The notes beneath the pieces are model-generated. The model ran no database searches. It had not been told where the DNA came from and was given only the letters and a program-made list of their open reading frames with translations. DNA of 64,000 bases from Piper betle (taxonomy: Eukaryota; Streptophyta; Magnoliopsida; Piperales; Piperaceae): the NCBI GenBank assembly GCA_033002965.1, contig JAURVB010010395.1:1-64000 (forward strand), in the 5' to 3' direction. Positions 25,321-37,282 of this stretch are shown here, in pieces. How positions within the stretch are numbered: the stretch's first letter is position 1; the number at the start of each line of letters is the position of its first letter. A program made the position numbers and the translations under genes.

Positions 25321-25594
25321 TTGTGTTTGATTTCTATTTTGTGTATAATTGTTGGGTGTTTATTTTTGGGGTTCAATTTAGTGTTTTTCTTTTTTTATAT
25401 AAGTATTTTTCATATCATGTAATCGGCAAACATGGAAGAAACTTTTAATATAAGTGATCCTCTATTAACATTTTTTTTCATAAAAGTGTGATATTTTTGT
25501 ATCGATAACTATTAACTAGATAACCCAATAAAGCATGGAAGCACCTTTTGGAAGTTGTGAAGGAAAGAGACGATTGAAAATTGGAAGCTGGGGA

Positions 25595-26415
25595 TGTAAC
25601 ACCCCAAGTGCAGTTTACGCTCGAAACCGACCCAACCCTACGGATTTATTCTCGGTGTCTTGAGATAGAAGATGTTTATCGCTATGTATTGATTGATGCA
25701 CCAAAATAAACTTAACATGCAACTAAATGAATGACATGACAACTAGTTTATACTAAAAATAATGACAATAAAAATCGATAAAAATGATAAATTTAACAAA
25801 ATTCTAATCTGCTATATAATTCATTCTAAATCTTGGGTCCGACCCATTTGTACATTCTAATTACTTTTCACATCATATGAATTTAATTGTCATACCTTAC
25901 ATCACATCATTCTTAATATAATGACAATATAAACTAAACATTAGCACTCTATCGCTTAACATGTGTGTAAGAGGCGTCACTGCTCCTCCGTCCCGGCTAG
26001 CACATCCTACCCATGATCATCACGTCCCGGCTAGCACATCCTACTCATGATCGTCACCTACATATATTAAAAAACATGTTAGTAATTAGGGGTGTTAATT
26101 GAGCGAGCGAGCCGAGCTTAACTTGTATTCGAACTCGGCTTGAATAGTTTGAAACTCATTCAAATTCGACTCGAATATCTTTTATGTGGTCAAGCTCGAC
26201 TCGAGCTCGAATACACTTAAACTGTTTAATTTTCCTGAGGTCGAACTCAACTTGTGAACATTGAAACTGGCTCAACTTGTGAACATTGAAACTGGCTCGA
26301 TTAAAAGTCAAAAGTACCTCACTTAAAAAAAATGCAATCAATGTGGATTGAACCCACAACCTTGAGGTCATCAACTTGAATACTTACCATCTCAAGTATC
26401 TCACTTCCTTGTTAT

Positions 26416-26451
<36 letters not shown>

Positions 26452-27836
26452 ATAAACTATATTATTATATTATTTTATCGAGTCGAGTTCGAGTTATAAC
26501 CAAGTTGAGTCGAACACGACCTTGCTCAAGCTCGGCTCATAAGATTCGAGTTCAAGCTCGAGCATTTAAATGTCGAGTTTCGAGTCGATCAAGCCGAGCC
26601 GAATGCTAAATACCCACGAGGTGGCTTGCTCAATTAGCAACCCTTTCAGTAATAAGTGTTACTGGTCTAAAAATATAACTAATATCAAATTGGCTATAAG
26701 AGCAAACTCTCATATAAAAGAAAACATTTTCGTGAAATCTCTGAAGGGCATCTATTGAACTAAAATCATCTTTAACTGAACTGATTTGCTGCTGTTGATG
26801 CCTCTCTCGGTAATTTCTCATTTCACTTTTGGTCCCTTGGGACTACTGTCATATCCCAAGTCTTTTTTCTTACTTCCATTCCCACACGTATAACATGGTT
26901 ATCGAGATTCCCGGCTTATTCTTACTTCCATACCCACTCATGTAGCATGGTTGTCGGGATTCTCGGCTTACGACTGACGCATGCTACTTGTGTAGCATAG
27001 ATGTCAGCGGCTTTGATCGGCACATGCCACTTGCGTAGCATTGTTGTCGGGATTCCCGACTTACAACTGGCACATGCTACTTACATAGCATGGTTGTCGG
27101 CGGCTTCAACGAGCACATGTTGCTTGCGTAAGATGGTTGTCGGTATTTCCGGCTTACGACTGGCACAGGCTCGCTTGCATTGTACAGTTATTGAAAAACG
27201 CGAAAACCATATATATATATATTGGTAGGGATTTATATAATAGACCCGAAGGCTACTTGTGGTGGATCTTATTTTCGAAAACATACTCGAGGGATCTCAT
27301 CCTTGAAGGTTATTAATCGTAAAAATCGATCGATTAAATAACCTGGGTTAAGTGAGATCCGATAAAACACCACTCAACTCGTCCTACAATATATAAAAAT
27401 TAAATCATGATAGAATAGACAATAAATCAGGGGCGAGTCCTAAATGGATCTGGTAGAAACTCCAAGCATCTCTTAGCGCCTAAACAATGAGCTCTTAATT
27501 ATTACCTAATCGTTAAACATGTGGTGACGGCGAATGGTTGTGGCCAGCTTGAAAAGAGAAGGAAGAAAAAGAAGGAGGTTGGGTGAGAAAGATGGTGGTG
27601 GCTGAATGGTGACAGTGTCAGAAGTGTGAAATATATAGATGTTAGGGGAAGAAAACAAGTGGTTAGTGAAAAAATGAATAATCAATTGAGAAAAATGAAT
27701 GGTTAATTGAGAAAAATGAATGGTTGGTGAGAAAAATAAATGATCATTTCGTAATTAAAACTTAACTTGACTAAAAATAATAGTCGAACCGACCGGTTCA
27801 GATTATAAAACCTCGATTCGAATCATGAGTTTTACA
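25595..27836 (-). mobile_element. Solo LTR, 2.85-kb family, diverged, carrying a nested hAT-like element
   Basis: It begins TGTAACACCCC and ends GAGTTTTACA, same orientation as 2,472-5,326 and alignable to it ('ctgctcctccg' near 25,980, 'tagtaat...agtgttactgg' split around 26,087-26,653, 'cgagggatctcatcct' near 27,288, and the 'ggtctggtagaa'-type block near 27,446). No target duplication is evident in the flanks. It is interrupted by the element at 26,087-26,645. Confidence 0.75.
26087..26645 (-). mobile_element. hAT-like non-autonomous TIR element with tRNA-like core
   Basis: The termini TAGGGGTGTTAATTGAGC and the inverted GCTCAATTAGCAACCCT form imperfect inverted repeats. They are flanked by an 8-bp duplication TTAGTAAT (26,079-26,086) and TCAGTAAT (26,646-26,653), one mismatch. 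The interior has GAGCCGAG-type words, a (TA)n run at 26,420-26,446 and, on the minus strand, a segment resembling tRNA internal promoter boxes (GGTTCAATCC and GAGATGGTAAGTA). It has no transposase, so it would depend on one supplied in trans. Confidence 0.7.
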
Positions 27837-28210
27837 AGAATTTGAAAAAATATATTTAAATGTAAAATTATATCCCCTTTATAATGTTTTTAAAATGTAA
27901 TTTTAGTAGGCAAATGATATTATGTATATTATTATGTTATATTATCGAGTTGAGATTGAGGCGAGCTACGAGTCGATTTCTAATCGAATTACAAGTCACT
28001 TTCGAGTTGAGTTCAAGCTATAATTATATTGAATCGAGTTGAAGTTATAATAAAATTGAATCGAGTCGAGTCGAATATTATCTTGCTTAAATTCGACTTG
28101 TAAGATTTGAGTTCGAGCTCAAACTAAAACTAAAATTTGAATAATTAAATATCAAATTTTAAATCGAGTTAAATTGAATTAAATACTAAATATTCATCCA
28201 TTAACTCAAT
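27837..28210. repeat. TCGAGT-rich degenerate repeat
   Basis: Many 'gagtcgagt' and 'gagttcgagctc' words, like the hAT-like elements but without visible termini. No gene. Confidence 0.4.
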
Positions 28211-31200
28211 CAATTAATAATACTGATCGTCATCACGTGGTATTAGTACCCGGCTTGGCGGGTCGTGCATATGCACCTACGTTACCAAAGACAAAATAAG
28301 ACGAGAGGAATGTAGAAAGCCACGTTTAACGCGGTAGGCCAACCTGGTGGGGGCGTGAAGTAGCGACTTTAGCATAAATTGCCCCCAATTCGCGTGTCGT
28401 GTGGTGAAACTCTTGCTGTTTGGAGGTCATAAGAGCATCCATATCAAAGGCAGGGCTTTTGATCACTTCTAGTAGACGAGGCGAAGCGAAGCAAGCAAGC
28501 AACAAGGAGACGCGCTCTCTCGGCCGGCCATACAAGGGAAGGACGAGCTGAGGTCATGTCATAGGCTTCAAATCATAGGGGCAGTGATCCGTCAACTTCA
28601 CTCCAGTCTGTATATTTCACCATCATCTTCTCTTCGATCTTCTCCCCCTCACCTGCTTGCTTCCCCATGCTCTCTCATCTCCTGCACGCACTGTTTAGGC
28701 TAAGGAAGCAGTACGAAATAATTTGGTTTATATTATTTGGCATTTGCCGGTTGTTGGTGCACGACTGCCGAGTGCCTTCCCTATTCACAAGCCTCCTTCA
28801 CCTCACGTGTGGAACTGCTTCACAATTAATCACGAGCACGTCATTCCTGTGTATCAGATGATCTTCATTGGTTTAAGATCAGCCTGTGGAAGAAAGCTGT
28901 TGACGGAGATCATGTGTTACTCTTAGGCTTCTAACTTCTTAATGTAGTCGACCCAAGTCAAATATTACTTTATTAATAGTGAAATTATTTTTAAGTAAGT
29001 TAAGTCGACTTTAATTTGATCTAAGATTTTGTTTTTATGAATCGATCTGGATTCGTTTGATAGCTCATTCTCTTCTAAGTATTCAAGTTTGAATAATGTT
29101 TTGTTTGACTACAGCTAAACTAATTAAGCCCATGGACCTATCTTAAACTAAGCTCATTTGGAGTTTTGTCAATCAATTAGCAAATTGGAAAATTTTAAAA
29201 TTATGTAGGATTTCAATGGTAAATAAGCTGTTATTAATACACATGCAAACTAAGAAGGATATTTTTAAAATTAAATAAGGTTATTGCTAATTATACTCGC
29301 ATTTTTGTTGATTGAAGTTGAATATATTGAGTACAAGTAATTTCAAACGGATCAATTGAGCACGAACACTCGGTTTGTTAATACTTTATTCACAATTTAT
29401 TAAGTTATCAATATTAATTAAGCTGAATAATTGGTCTAACTAAAAAATAATGAACACGAACTTAATCTAAAATGTACAATTTTGTCGGGGTGGGGTGTCT
29501 GGGTGCAAAAAATTAAAATCAATTGAGAGTACATATATAATATAACCAGCTTAACTATGATCAATAAACATCGAATTATTGTTACTCTTAGTACTATTGG
29601 ATCATACAAATAAGGTTACCTATTAGCTATTAATTTAATTTGAAAGGAAAACAATTCTAAAAATAAACAATGATTAGGATTCCATTTCCAGTAGTTTGGT
29701 TTAATAAATATAAGGTCGTCTATGAACGTGCTGCCGGTCATTCCATATATGTAGACTTCAACTTCCCGCTAATCAAAGAGTAATTAATCATCGGACCCAC
29801 ACGCAACGGGTTGATTAATTAATACTTTTATCTTAAGTATATTTTAAGCAGGAATTGTTAATTAAACCTTGCATGCGTCACCGGGCTGACAGAATGGCTC
29901 ATCTCTTTCTTTCAATAGTTAATTTTAATTAATAGTTTAATAGTATATCATGCTGTGTAGAGGGAATCGAGCTCCTCATCGTTTCTTATAATTTTGGTAA
30001 AAATTTATATTGTTTATGATGGGAAATAAAACTATAAAGAATCTCATTTGCGAATTTATTAAGATACAGAATTTGCATAATGGTTTGAGAAAGGAGTATA
30101 ATAAAAACCACGCTAATAATAACTTGTTAGAATTATTAGAAAGGAAATTAATAATAACTTGACTTGACACACGAGACTATATAAGGCGTAAATTAAATTG
30201 TTAAGGATAGATTCTAATATTATAAATTTAATGAAATAAATTATAATAATTTAATATTTTATAGATAAAATTATAATATTAAAATAGCCTTTTATTAAAT
30301 AAAGAGATAAAATTATAATAATTTAATTTTTTTATTTTATTATATTTTAATTAGACGTTGAATCTCTTAATTTTCATTAGAGATAGCATTATAAATTTTT
30401 TATCAATTAGAGTAGATTGTTTGCCTAATTATATTAGTCGCACGAGATACAGGGACCATACAAAGGTAAAATCACACCTTCACTTCCGTATACTACTATT
30501 ACTTTTCAAAAAAAAAAATCTTTCTTTGTCAACAAACAATATTTTTAAACAGTAAAAAAAGGTTCAATGTTCGACGGGAAAATTCATTGCATGTGGAAAA
30601 AATATGATGGAGACCCATTTGTGTAAATAAATAATTAGTCATCATGGTCCCAACAGGAGCGGCCTTAAATGAGCAAAACTACAGTATTATTTTCCAAGAG
30701 AAAGCAAATGTCAATAAGTTCTGCGTAGGGGGCCCCTATATATACTAGCATATACTTGCCTATTAATTAATTTTGGGAAAGGACGGAGAGAGACCCATTC
30801 GTCTTTATCGAACTGGATAGAAACATCATAAATCGTATTGGTACGAAATCATGAAAGCTAAACATTTAAGTGAATTTCTTCTTTTCAATGTTTTTATTAT
30901 TTTGTCTACAATCATTTATTAATTACATTTATTTTGAAAACGTATACAAGATTAGGGTTTCACAGTAGAGTATACGTAGTTACATGCTATTTTTTACCTT
31001 ACAAATTAAAAGTGTTTAAAATTTAATAATATCTTTAGCTAAGGGGTATATTTCTTTCTGATATATAACAGTACTTAGTTAGAGTTCTACTCCGCTTAAC
31101 CTCATTAATTAGCTTCTAATTAATTAACTATGCTCGATGTTGCTCATGACGTAAGTATTGTGTTGTGCATTTTCGTACTCTAATTTTCTATACAAAGAAT

Positions 31201-31340
31201 TTCTGCTTTTCTGATTATATATATTATCCAATAGTAATAGTATTTTATAATCCAACACATAAAAGCAAAAGAAACATCAACTCATACCTCACAGTCCACC
31301 GTTAGATTAGAAGGGAAAGAAAGCAAAGCAACATTATTTT
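28211..31340. other. Intergenic, upstream region of the BOP-like gene
   Basis: No gene can be supported. 28,480-28,930 has moderately GC-rich, pyrimidine-rich DNA with short open frames on both strands but no recognisable protein. The rest is AT-rich (about 29,000-31,300) and would include the BOP promoter. I could not decide on a TATA box. Confidence 0.4.
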
Positions 31341-31446
31341 ACATCACATCATCCATGGAGTCAGGTCGTCCCCTCCTCTTCCATCTTTCCCTTCCAAACA
31401 CATAAGCTTCTTCTACTTTCTTCTCCGTCGATTCCACTCCACCAAG

Positions 31447-33740
31447 ATGAACACGGAGGACTGCTTCAAGTCCCTCTCCTTGGACTACCTCAACCTGCTC
31501 ATCAACGGCCAGGCCTTTAGCGATGTCACCTTCAACGTGGACGGCCGGCTGCTCCACGCCCACCGCTGCATCCTCGCCGCCCGAAGCCTCTTCTTCCGCA
31601 AGTTCTTTTGCGGAGGCGTCGACGGCGTCTCCTCGGCGGCCGGACTCCTCTCCCTCTCCTCCCCAAACTCCCATGTCATCGCCGTCAACTCCGTCGGCTA
31701 CGACGTCTTCTTCCTCCTCCTCCAGTTCTTGTACAGCGGCCAGGTCTCGATCTTGCCCCACAAGCACGAGCCCCTCCCCAATTGCGCCAACCGGGGCTGC
31801 TGGCACACCCATTGCTCCTCCGCCGTCGACCTCACTCTCGACACCCTCGTCGCCGCCCGATCCTTCGGCGTTGATCAGCTTTTGCTGCTCACACAGGTTC
31901 AAGATGATCCTTAGTTTAACTCTTTTTCTGATCAGCAATGCTTGGCTCTATACTCTACTTATTTTACCATACTTGTACAACTCATGTCATGTGAACAGTG
32001 ACACACAAACTCAGCATCGCCCTTATCATTTCTTCTTGTAGGATTACAGAAGAGTCAGCATCGCCACTAAATACATTTCTTCTTGTAGGATTACAGAAGA
32101 GTGATCCCACTAAATACTCGGTAGTTAGATGCTAAATAAGAAAAGACTAATTTCAGTAATACGATCTTTGGTATTTGTATGCAGTATAAATAATTAATCT
32201 CTTAAATATGCGATCGCACCTTTAATTTTTTAATAAAAATGTCTCCGTCTGTCTAATCTTACGCAAGTGCTTGAATCAAAGTCGACCATTAGGAGTTATT
32301 TGGTCATTACTCATATTGTTTTACCCATGCGATTTAATTTCTTACAATAAGATAAAAATACATATGTTGCACAAACAACTTCGTGCATGCAAATTCAATA
32401 CCCCAATTGCATCGTTGTAATTTTCACTGTCTCTTTTCGCAGTTCAATAGTATTATTTATATACATTAACTTGCAGATCACGGTTTCACCATTTTGATCC
32501 GGCACAGTTCTCTGCTTTCCACATCATAGTTGATTCCCTTTCCATCAAATACATTTCTTTATATCTTTTCTCGTTTGACCTCTCCGGGCTAGTAGATCAC
32601 ATCTGTACTAAAAATTTCAGCCACAGTGCACTAACAGATTGTTTACAGTATATACCTTCCAACCATATTGTATAATAAAATATAATACTCTAATAATTGA
32701 AGGCGTCCATTAGTAGTTTTCAAGTGCTCATGAACAATTGGTTTATGATCAGAAACAATTGGAGGGCATGGTGGAGAAGGCCTCTATTGAAGACGTGATG
32801 AAAGTGTTAATGGCGTCGAGGAAGCAAGACATGCACCAGCTCTGGACCACCTGCTCTCTTCTGGTTGCCAAGTCCGGCCTCTCAACCGAAGTCCTCGCCA
32901 AGCATCTACCCATCGACGTAGTAGCAAAGATCGAAGACCTTCGCCTCAAGTCCTCCTTCTCCCGACATCACCTCTTCCTCCTCCCCACCAACCACCCACA
33001 CCACCACCTCCACGACCAGCTCGCCGGCGCAGGCGAGTTGGAGGAGAACAAAATCCGACGCATGAGACGGGCTCTCGACTCGTCGGACGTGGAGCTCGTC
33101 AAGCTCATGGTCATGGGGGAAGGCCTAAATTTAGACGATGCCCTTGCTCTCCACTACGCAGTTCAATATTGCAGTCGAGAGGTGGTGAAGGCCCTGCTCG
33201 AGCTTGGCGCCGCCGACGTCAACTGCCAGGCAGGCCCCGCCGGCAAGACCCCCTCCACCTCGCCGCCGAGATGGTGTGCCCGGACATGGTCGCTGTCCTC
33301 CTTGACCACCATGCAGACCCAACCTCCAGGACCGTCGACGGCGTCACGCCACTCGACGTCCTACGACGGCTCACCTCCGACTTCCTCTTCAAGGGCGGGG
33401 CCCACGTCGAGCCCAACAAGCTCCGACTCTGCCTCGAGCTGGTGCAGTCTGCCGCGATGGTCTTGTCGAGGGAGGAGAGCGGGGGGAAGCTGGCCCGGGG
33501 GAGCTGTTCGCAGGAAGGAGCTCAGATCAAGCTAGCGACACCAGCAACGCCATGGTTAACCTGAGCCTAGACTCGAGAATGGTGTATCTGAATGATCAGA
33601 TGGCCTGCAAGATGGATGGCAATGATGATAGTACTACCACTCCACACTCCACTGGTAGATCAAGAGTGAGCTTGATTAGTAGGCATATTAATTTACAGGG
33701 TGATTGTGATCAATCTTTATATTCCCACCATGAATACTAG
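31447..33740 (+). CDS. BOP: BLADE-ON-PETIOLE-like BTB/ankyrin co-regulator, two exons, frameshifted
   Basis: A transcriptional co-regulator of the NPR1 family that works with TGA bZIP factors in leaf-base, boundary and abscission development. Exon 1 (31,447-31,896, 150 codons) holds the BTB/POZ domain, with SLDYLNLLINGQAFSDV, AHRCILAARSLFFRKFF, LQFLYSGQVS and GCWHTHCSSAVDL. The donor is CACACAG|GTTCAAG. Exon 2 starts at 32,753 after TGATCAG, in phase, with KQLEGMVEKASIEDVMKVL and the ankyrin region (RRALDSSDVELVKLMVMGEG, ALHYAVQYCSREVVKALLEL). The reading then leaves frame at the run of five C near 33,250; the correct sequence (AAEMVCPDMVAVLLDHHAD) continues one phase away. It shifts again near 33,480-33,510 at G runs, and the tail LDSRMVYLN ends at the TAG at 33,738. 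Two single-base deletions, real or from sequencing, explain this. The family identity is very strong. Confidence 0.9.
31897..32752 (+). other. BOP intron with small tandem duplication
   Basis: GT...AG intron of 856 bp between BTB and ankyrin-coding exons, the position expected for this family. A roughly 46-bp segment ending 'aggattacagaagagt' is duplicated head-to-tail at about 32,009-32,103. Confidence 0.8.
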
Positions 33741-35198
33741 CGAGCATGCTCTAATTACTTTTATTTTATTCACGTATTAATTGAATATTGAATTACTTAA
33801 TTAGCTTATCATGTAATGGTAATTGGTAAAAGCATTGTTTAACATGGTTAACGTTCATCCGGGAATAAATTAGTGGCCGCTCCAGAATGAAGATGTCGGC
33901 TGAAAAGGAGGATTGAGCTCTGACTCCAAAGTTTTGCATAAGATCAGATGATTGGTGAAAGAAGACAAGTGAAGGTCAATATTTTCACCTGGTCCTTTAT
34001 TTTATTTCTTTTTAAAATCCTGTTATGTTCGTTGGAGTCGATTTTTTTTTCGTGTTTGCTATTGTCTTTTTTATATCTAATTTTGTCCTTTTCAATTTTG
34101 ACTGGCTAATTTGCAACATATTGTTCGTGTGTATAAGCACTTGCTGCCTAACTTGCTAGGGAAATGCTAAGGTTACTTACGTCTGAAATTAAATTCACCT
34201 TTATATCTCTTCTCATGTCTTGACTGATAATAAGTCGATGGCTTGAGTTGACATCTTCCTAAGTTACTTTAAATGTGGTTATCCATAATACGGTTCCAAA
34301 TAACTGTATACAGCTTGTGGTTGAAACATGATATGACGGCACTCTAAAGATTGCATGGTTGTTATACTGCATCTGAGTACTTGACAAATTAACGTTCGAT
34401 GCCCTCAATTTTATTAGATCAATTTTCCAGTGCCTAATTCTCCTGATGTAAGAGAATTTTTGGTGATAAATTTAATTAATTATTTATTTATATGGGAGTA
34501 CACTGATGCCTCGTTTTGTTTTTTGAAGTGATTGAAGGTATATACATGGTTGTACGTAATGGCCACCCATTCGTGGACCCCGGCATCCATAAACGTCTTT
34601 TGATGTCAATCTTGAACTTCAAAAAACAACAAATATCTTTTTAAAAAATTCGAATATGATGATCGACATTGAAGAAGTGATCTTGGAAGAAGCTTCTCTC
34701 GATCTCTACCGTAAATTTGTTTACATGTTAAACGTGATGCATGGAACTATACTTGCTCGCGTGTCTTAGTTTATCACGACTTTTCCCTTTCTTAGAGTGC
34801 ACTTGGCCATTTTTATGGGTTAATGGTACAGTAATTAAATAACTGGCTCTAAATAGCCCTTAGAAACAACCTCAAGTACTGTCCACTCCATGTATTGTAT
34901 GTAGAGCTCTTAATCGAGCTGCGAGCTGGTGAGTATTTGAAAATCGGTTTAGTGTGACTCGAGTTGAAACTCGAGCTCAAACTTGACTCAATTAAATTCT
35001 AGTACGAGCCCCGTTTGAGTAATATGGTGTTAGACTTGACTCAAAATTTGTTCGTGTTCGACTCAAACTCTGGCTCATAGCTCAACAAAAATTTGACTTA
35101 ATAATAATAACTATAACCGTTCTGATTTTTAATTGATGGATCTATTTTATTAGAATAAGCATGAAAAAGGGAATATATGTGAGCATGTAATCAATAGT

Positions 35199-35200
<2 letters not shown>
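33741..35200. other. Intergenic, BOP 3' region
   Basis: AT-rich, no gene found. 34,895-35,110 is a fragment rich in GAGCTCGA/TCGAGTT words, related to the hAT-like elements, without clear ends. Confidence 0.4.

Positions 35201-35203
<3 letters not shown>

Positions 35204-35249
<46 letters not shown>
35204..35249. repeat. (AT)n microsatellite
   Basis: About 23 AT dinucleotides, the longest simple repeat in the window. A poor place for read-based assembly. Confidence 0.9.
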
Positions 35250-35253
<4 letters not shown>

Positions 35254-35399
35254 TAAATAATGCTCATGACCAAAGAGCACGAGGTATCTGTGCTGCAGCA
35301 CAGATACTTAACTGTGCTTAACTTTTTCCCCAGCCGTTGGATTATATCCAACAGCTGGAAATGAAATTTATAACACCCACCAGCTTTAACTGTTTTTAT

Positions 35400-36035
35400 C
35401 AACCACCCCAGCCATGGACGACGGCGTGGGCGCTGCCACTGTTGCTGCCAGCGACGCTGAGCCCGACCCCTCAGCCCCCCTCTCCCCGACCTCGGCCTCC
35501 TCGTCGACCGTCTCCATGCCTGCTCCCTCATCATCAAGTCCCGCGCGTCCGCTCCTGCATCCTCTCCCACCTCCCAGCCTTCTCCACCGCGTTCTCTGCC
35601 GCCGCCCGCTCCACGTCTCCGCCGTCGACGTCGACGCCCTCCTCAGCTTCCTCTCCCCCGGCACCCTGGTGCCTCCACCCTCCCCTTCACCGCCCCACCG
35701 CCGTACCTCCCCCTCCGGCGCACCTCCTTCGCAGCCTTGCCCGCAATGCCATCCCTGCTCACGCCCTCTCCCTCTATCTCCGCCTTGCCGCCACTAGGGA
35801 CCCCTCCCTACGCCCCGACAACTTCACCTACGCCTTCGCCGTCTCTGTCGTTTCTGCCGGCAGTGGATACCCCATTCCCGTCGTCAGAGCTTCCAAGGCA
35901 ATGCCTTTATTGGGTCGGCACTGGTCGGCTTCTACCTCAACTTCTCTGAGGTGGGTGATGCTACGAAGGTGTTCGATGGAATGTCTGAGAGGGATATGGT
36001 CGCGTGGAACGCCTTCTTCTCCGGCTTTTGATGTG
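35400..36035 (+). pseudogene. Pentatricopeptide-repeat protein fragment, frameshifted
   Basis: GC-rich coding-like DNA that gives PPR-type sequence only when frames are switched. RSLARNAIPAHALSLYLRL followed by RPDNFTYAFAVSVVSA (about 35,729-35,868) has the look of a first PPR unit. GNAFIGSALVGFYLNFSEVG with KVFDGMSERDMVAWNAFFSG (about 35,899-36,027) is a second. Between them the frame shifts, and after FFSGF a TGA (36,028-36,030) closes it. The 5' part in another frame begins MDDGVGAA (35,414) without recognisable repeats. Members of this family are usually 400-900 residues and intronless; this is a remnant of the N-terminal part. Confidence 0.65.
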
Positions 36036-36083
36036 AATTCTCTTGTAGGTAATAGCGCCAATTTCTTTTTTCCTTTTCATTGA

Positions 36084-37277
36084 TGAATTAATTTTTACAC
36101 GGTGGATTTGGGGTTCTGTATGATAAGTATTGCGAGCATATGGTGGCATTCAACATGGTTTTTGCTCATGCACTGCGTGAAGCAGGTGTAGATGACCCTG
36201 ATCATCTGATGACTGTAAGAATAAAATTACTTCTCAGAAAATCAATAGGATTTTCCAGGCTCATGCTCATTGTCTTGGTTGCAGTCGTTTACAGATGGTA
36301 AGAATGCATTCTATTAAATCTTTGTCCATTTCTGCATTTTCTGCGTAGCACTTCAATTGCTACACATTGGTGAAGAATGTGTTTGTTCCAATGGTCAAAT
36401 TGGATTCCTTGTGGCAGCTTTTTTTTTACATGCTATTCATTTAACTTTTAGAATGTGAAAAGTCGTGACTTTGTTTTGTTTGAGTGACTTTTACATGCTA
36501 TTCATTTGTTTGTTCCAATGTGTTTGCATGCTATTCATTTGTTTGTTCCAATGTGTTTGACTTTTACATGCTATTCATTCCTAGAATGATGGTTTTATTT
36601 TCTCTTGATCATGATGGACTTCTCGTAACAGATTTTTCATTTCTTGTGAGTTGAGCATATGAAGAATCATAAGTTTGATGGACTTCACCATTGATCACGA
36701 GCATTTTGGTTTGGTTATATCTTGCTCACCCTTCATCACAACTTGGGCATTTTTGTGTCATCCTCGACGAAAACATCAGCAAAAGCTGCTTTTGATCATG
36801 TAGGCATTGAGGATACTTTAATGTTAGAAACCGGTTTTTGTGTCGTACTCGTTAGGGATATTTCAGCAGCAATTTTTTTTTTTCATTTGTCAGGGTCTTG
36901 CTACTCTACTGGACTGCTTGACAATCATTTATGTGTTGAAAACTCAATGTAACATTAATCAATTTGTTAGGAGGTTTTTTTTGTGCCAAGCATGCTTCCT
37001 TCCTGTAGTATCTTCTTGACTCATTAAGGGAAACTACTATTCTGAAATGTGGGCGTACAATGCACTTATAATGCTTTGATGAGATGAGAATGAGAAATCA
37101 GTAAGTTTTATGCAGCTGCGGATGTTATTCACTAATTTCTCTCTGTCTAAAACTTTGCACTAAAGCTACTATCAAACTTTGTTGTGTTCTCAGGTACACA
37201 TGTGCAAAATGTGCAAGACTCACGGCTGCTTGTCTTGCTAATTTATGCTGTTAGCTTCTCCCCTTCTGAAGGTAAGC
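36084..37277. other. Non-coding DNA with a 40-bp tandem motif
   Basis: 36,100-36,215 can be read as an exon-like peptide (FAHALREAGVDDPDHLMT) closed by a possible GTAAGA donor, but I do not recognise the protein. At 36,485-36,582 a segment around 'acatgctattcatttg' and 'tttgttccaatgtgtttg' repeats three times. No gene is supported. Confidence 0.35.
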
Positions 37278-37282
37278 ACATG

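Noticed and set aside
1..28200. Organellar DNA insertion
   Set aside because: No ribosomal, photosystem or respiratory gene sequence recognised; content is LTR-derived.
28870..28915. miR396-like segment ('tgtggaagaaagctgttgac' type)
   Set aside because: Neither the mature microRNA nor its usual target site matches in order; no foldback partner nearby.
31339..31938. 199-residue minus-strand open frame over BOP exon 1
   Set aside because: It is the antisense shadow of a GC-rich exon, acidic and low-complexity, while the plus strand matches the BOP BTB domain.
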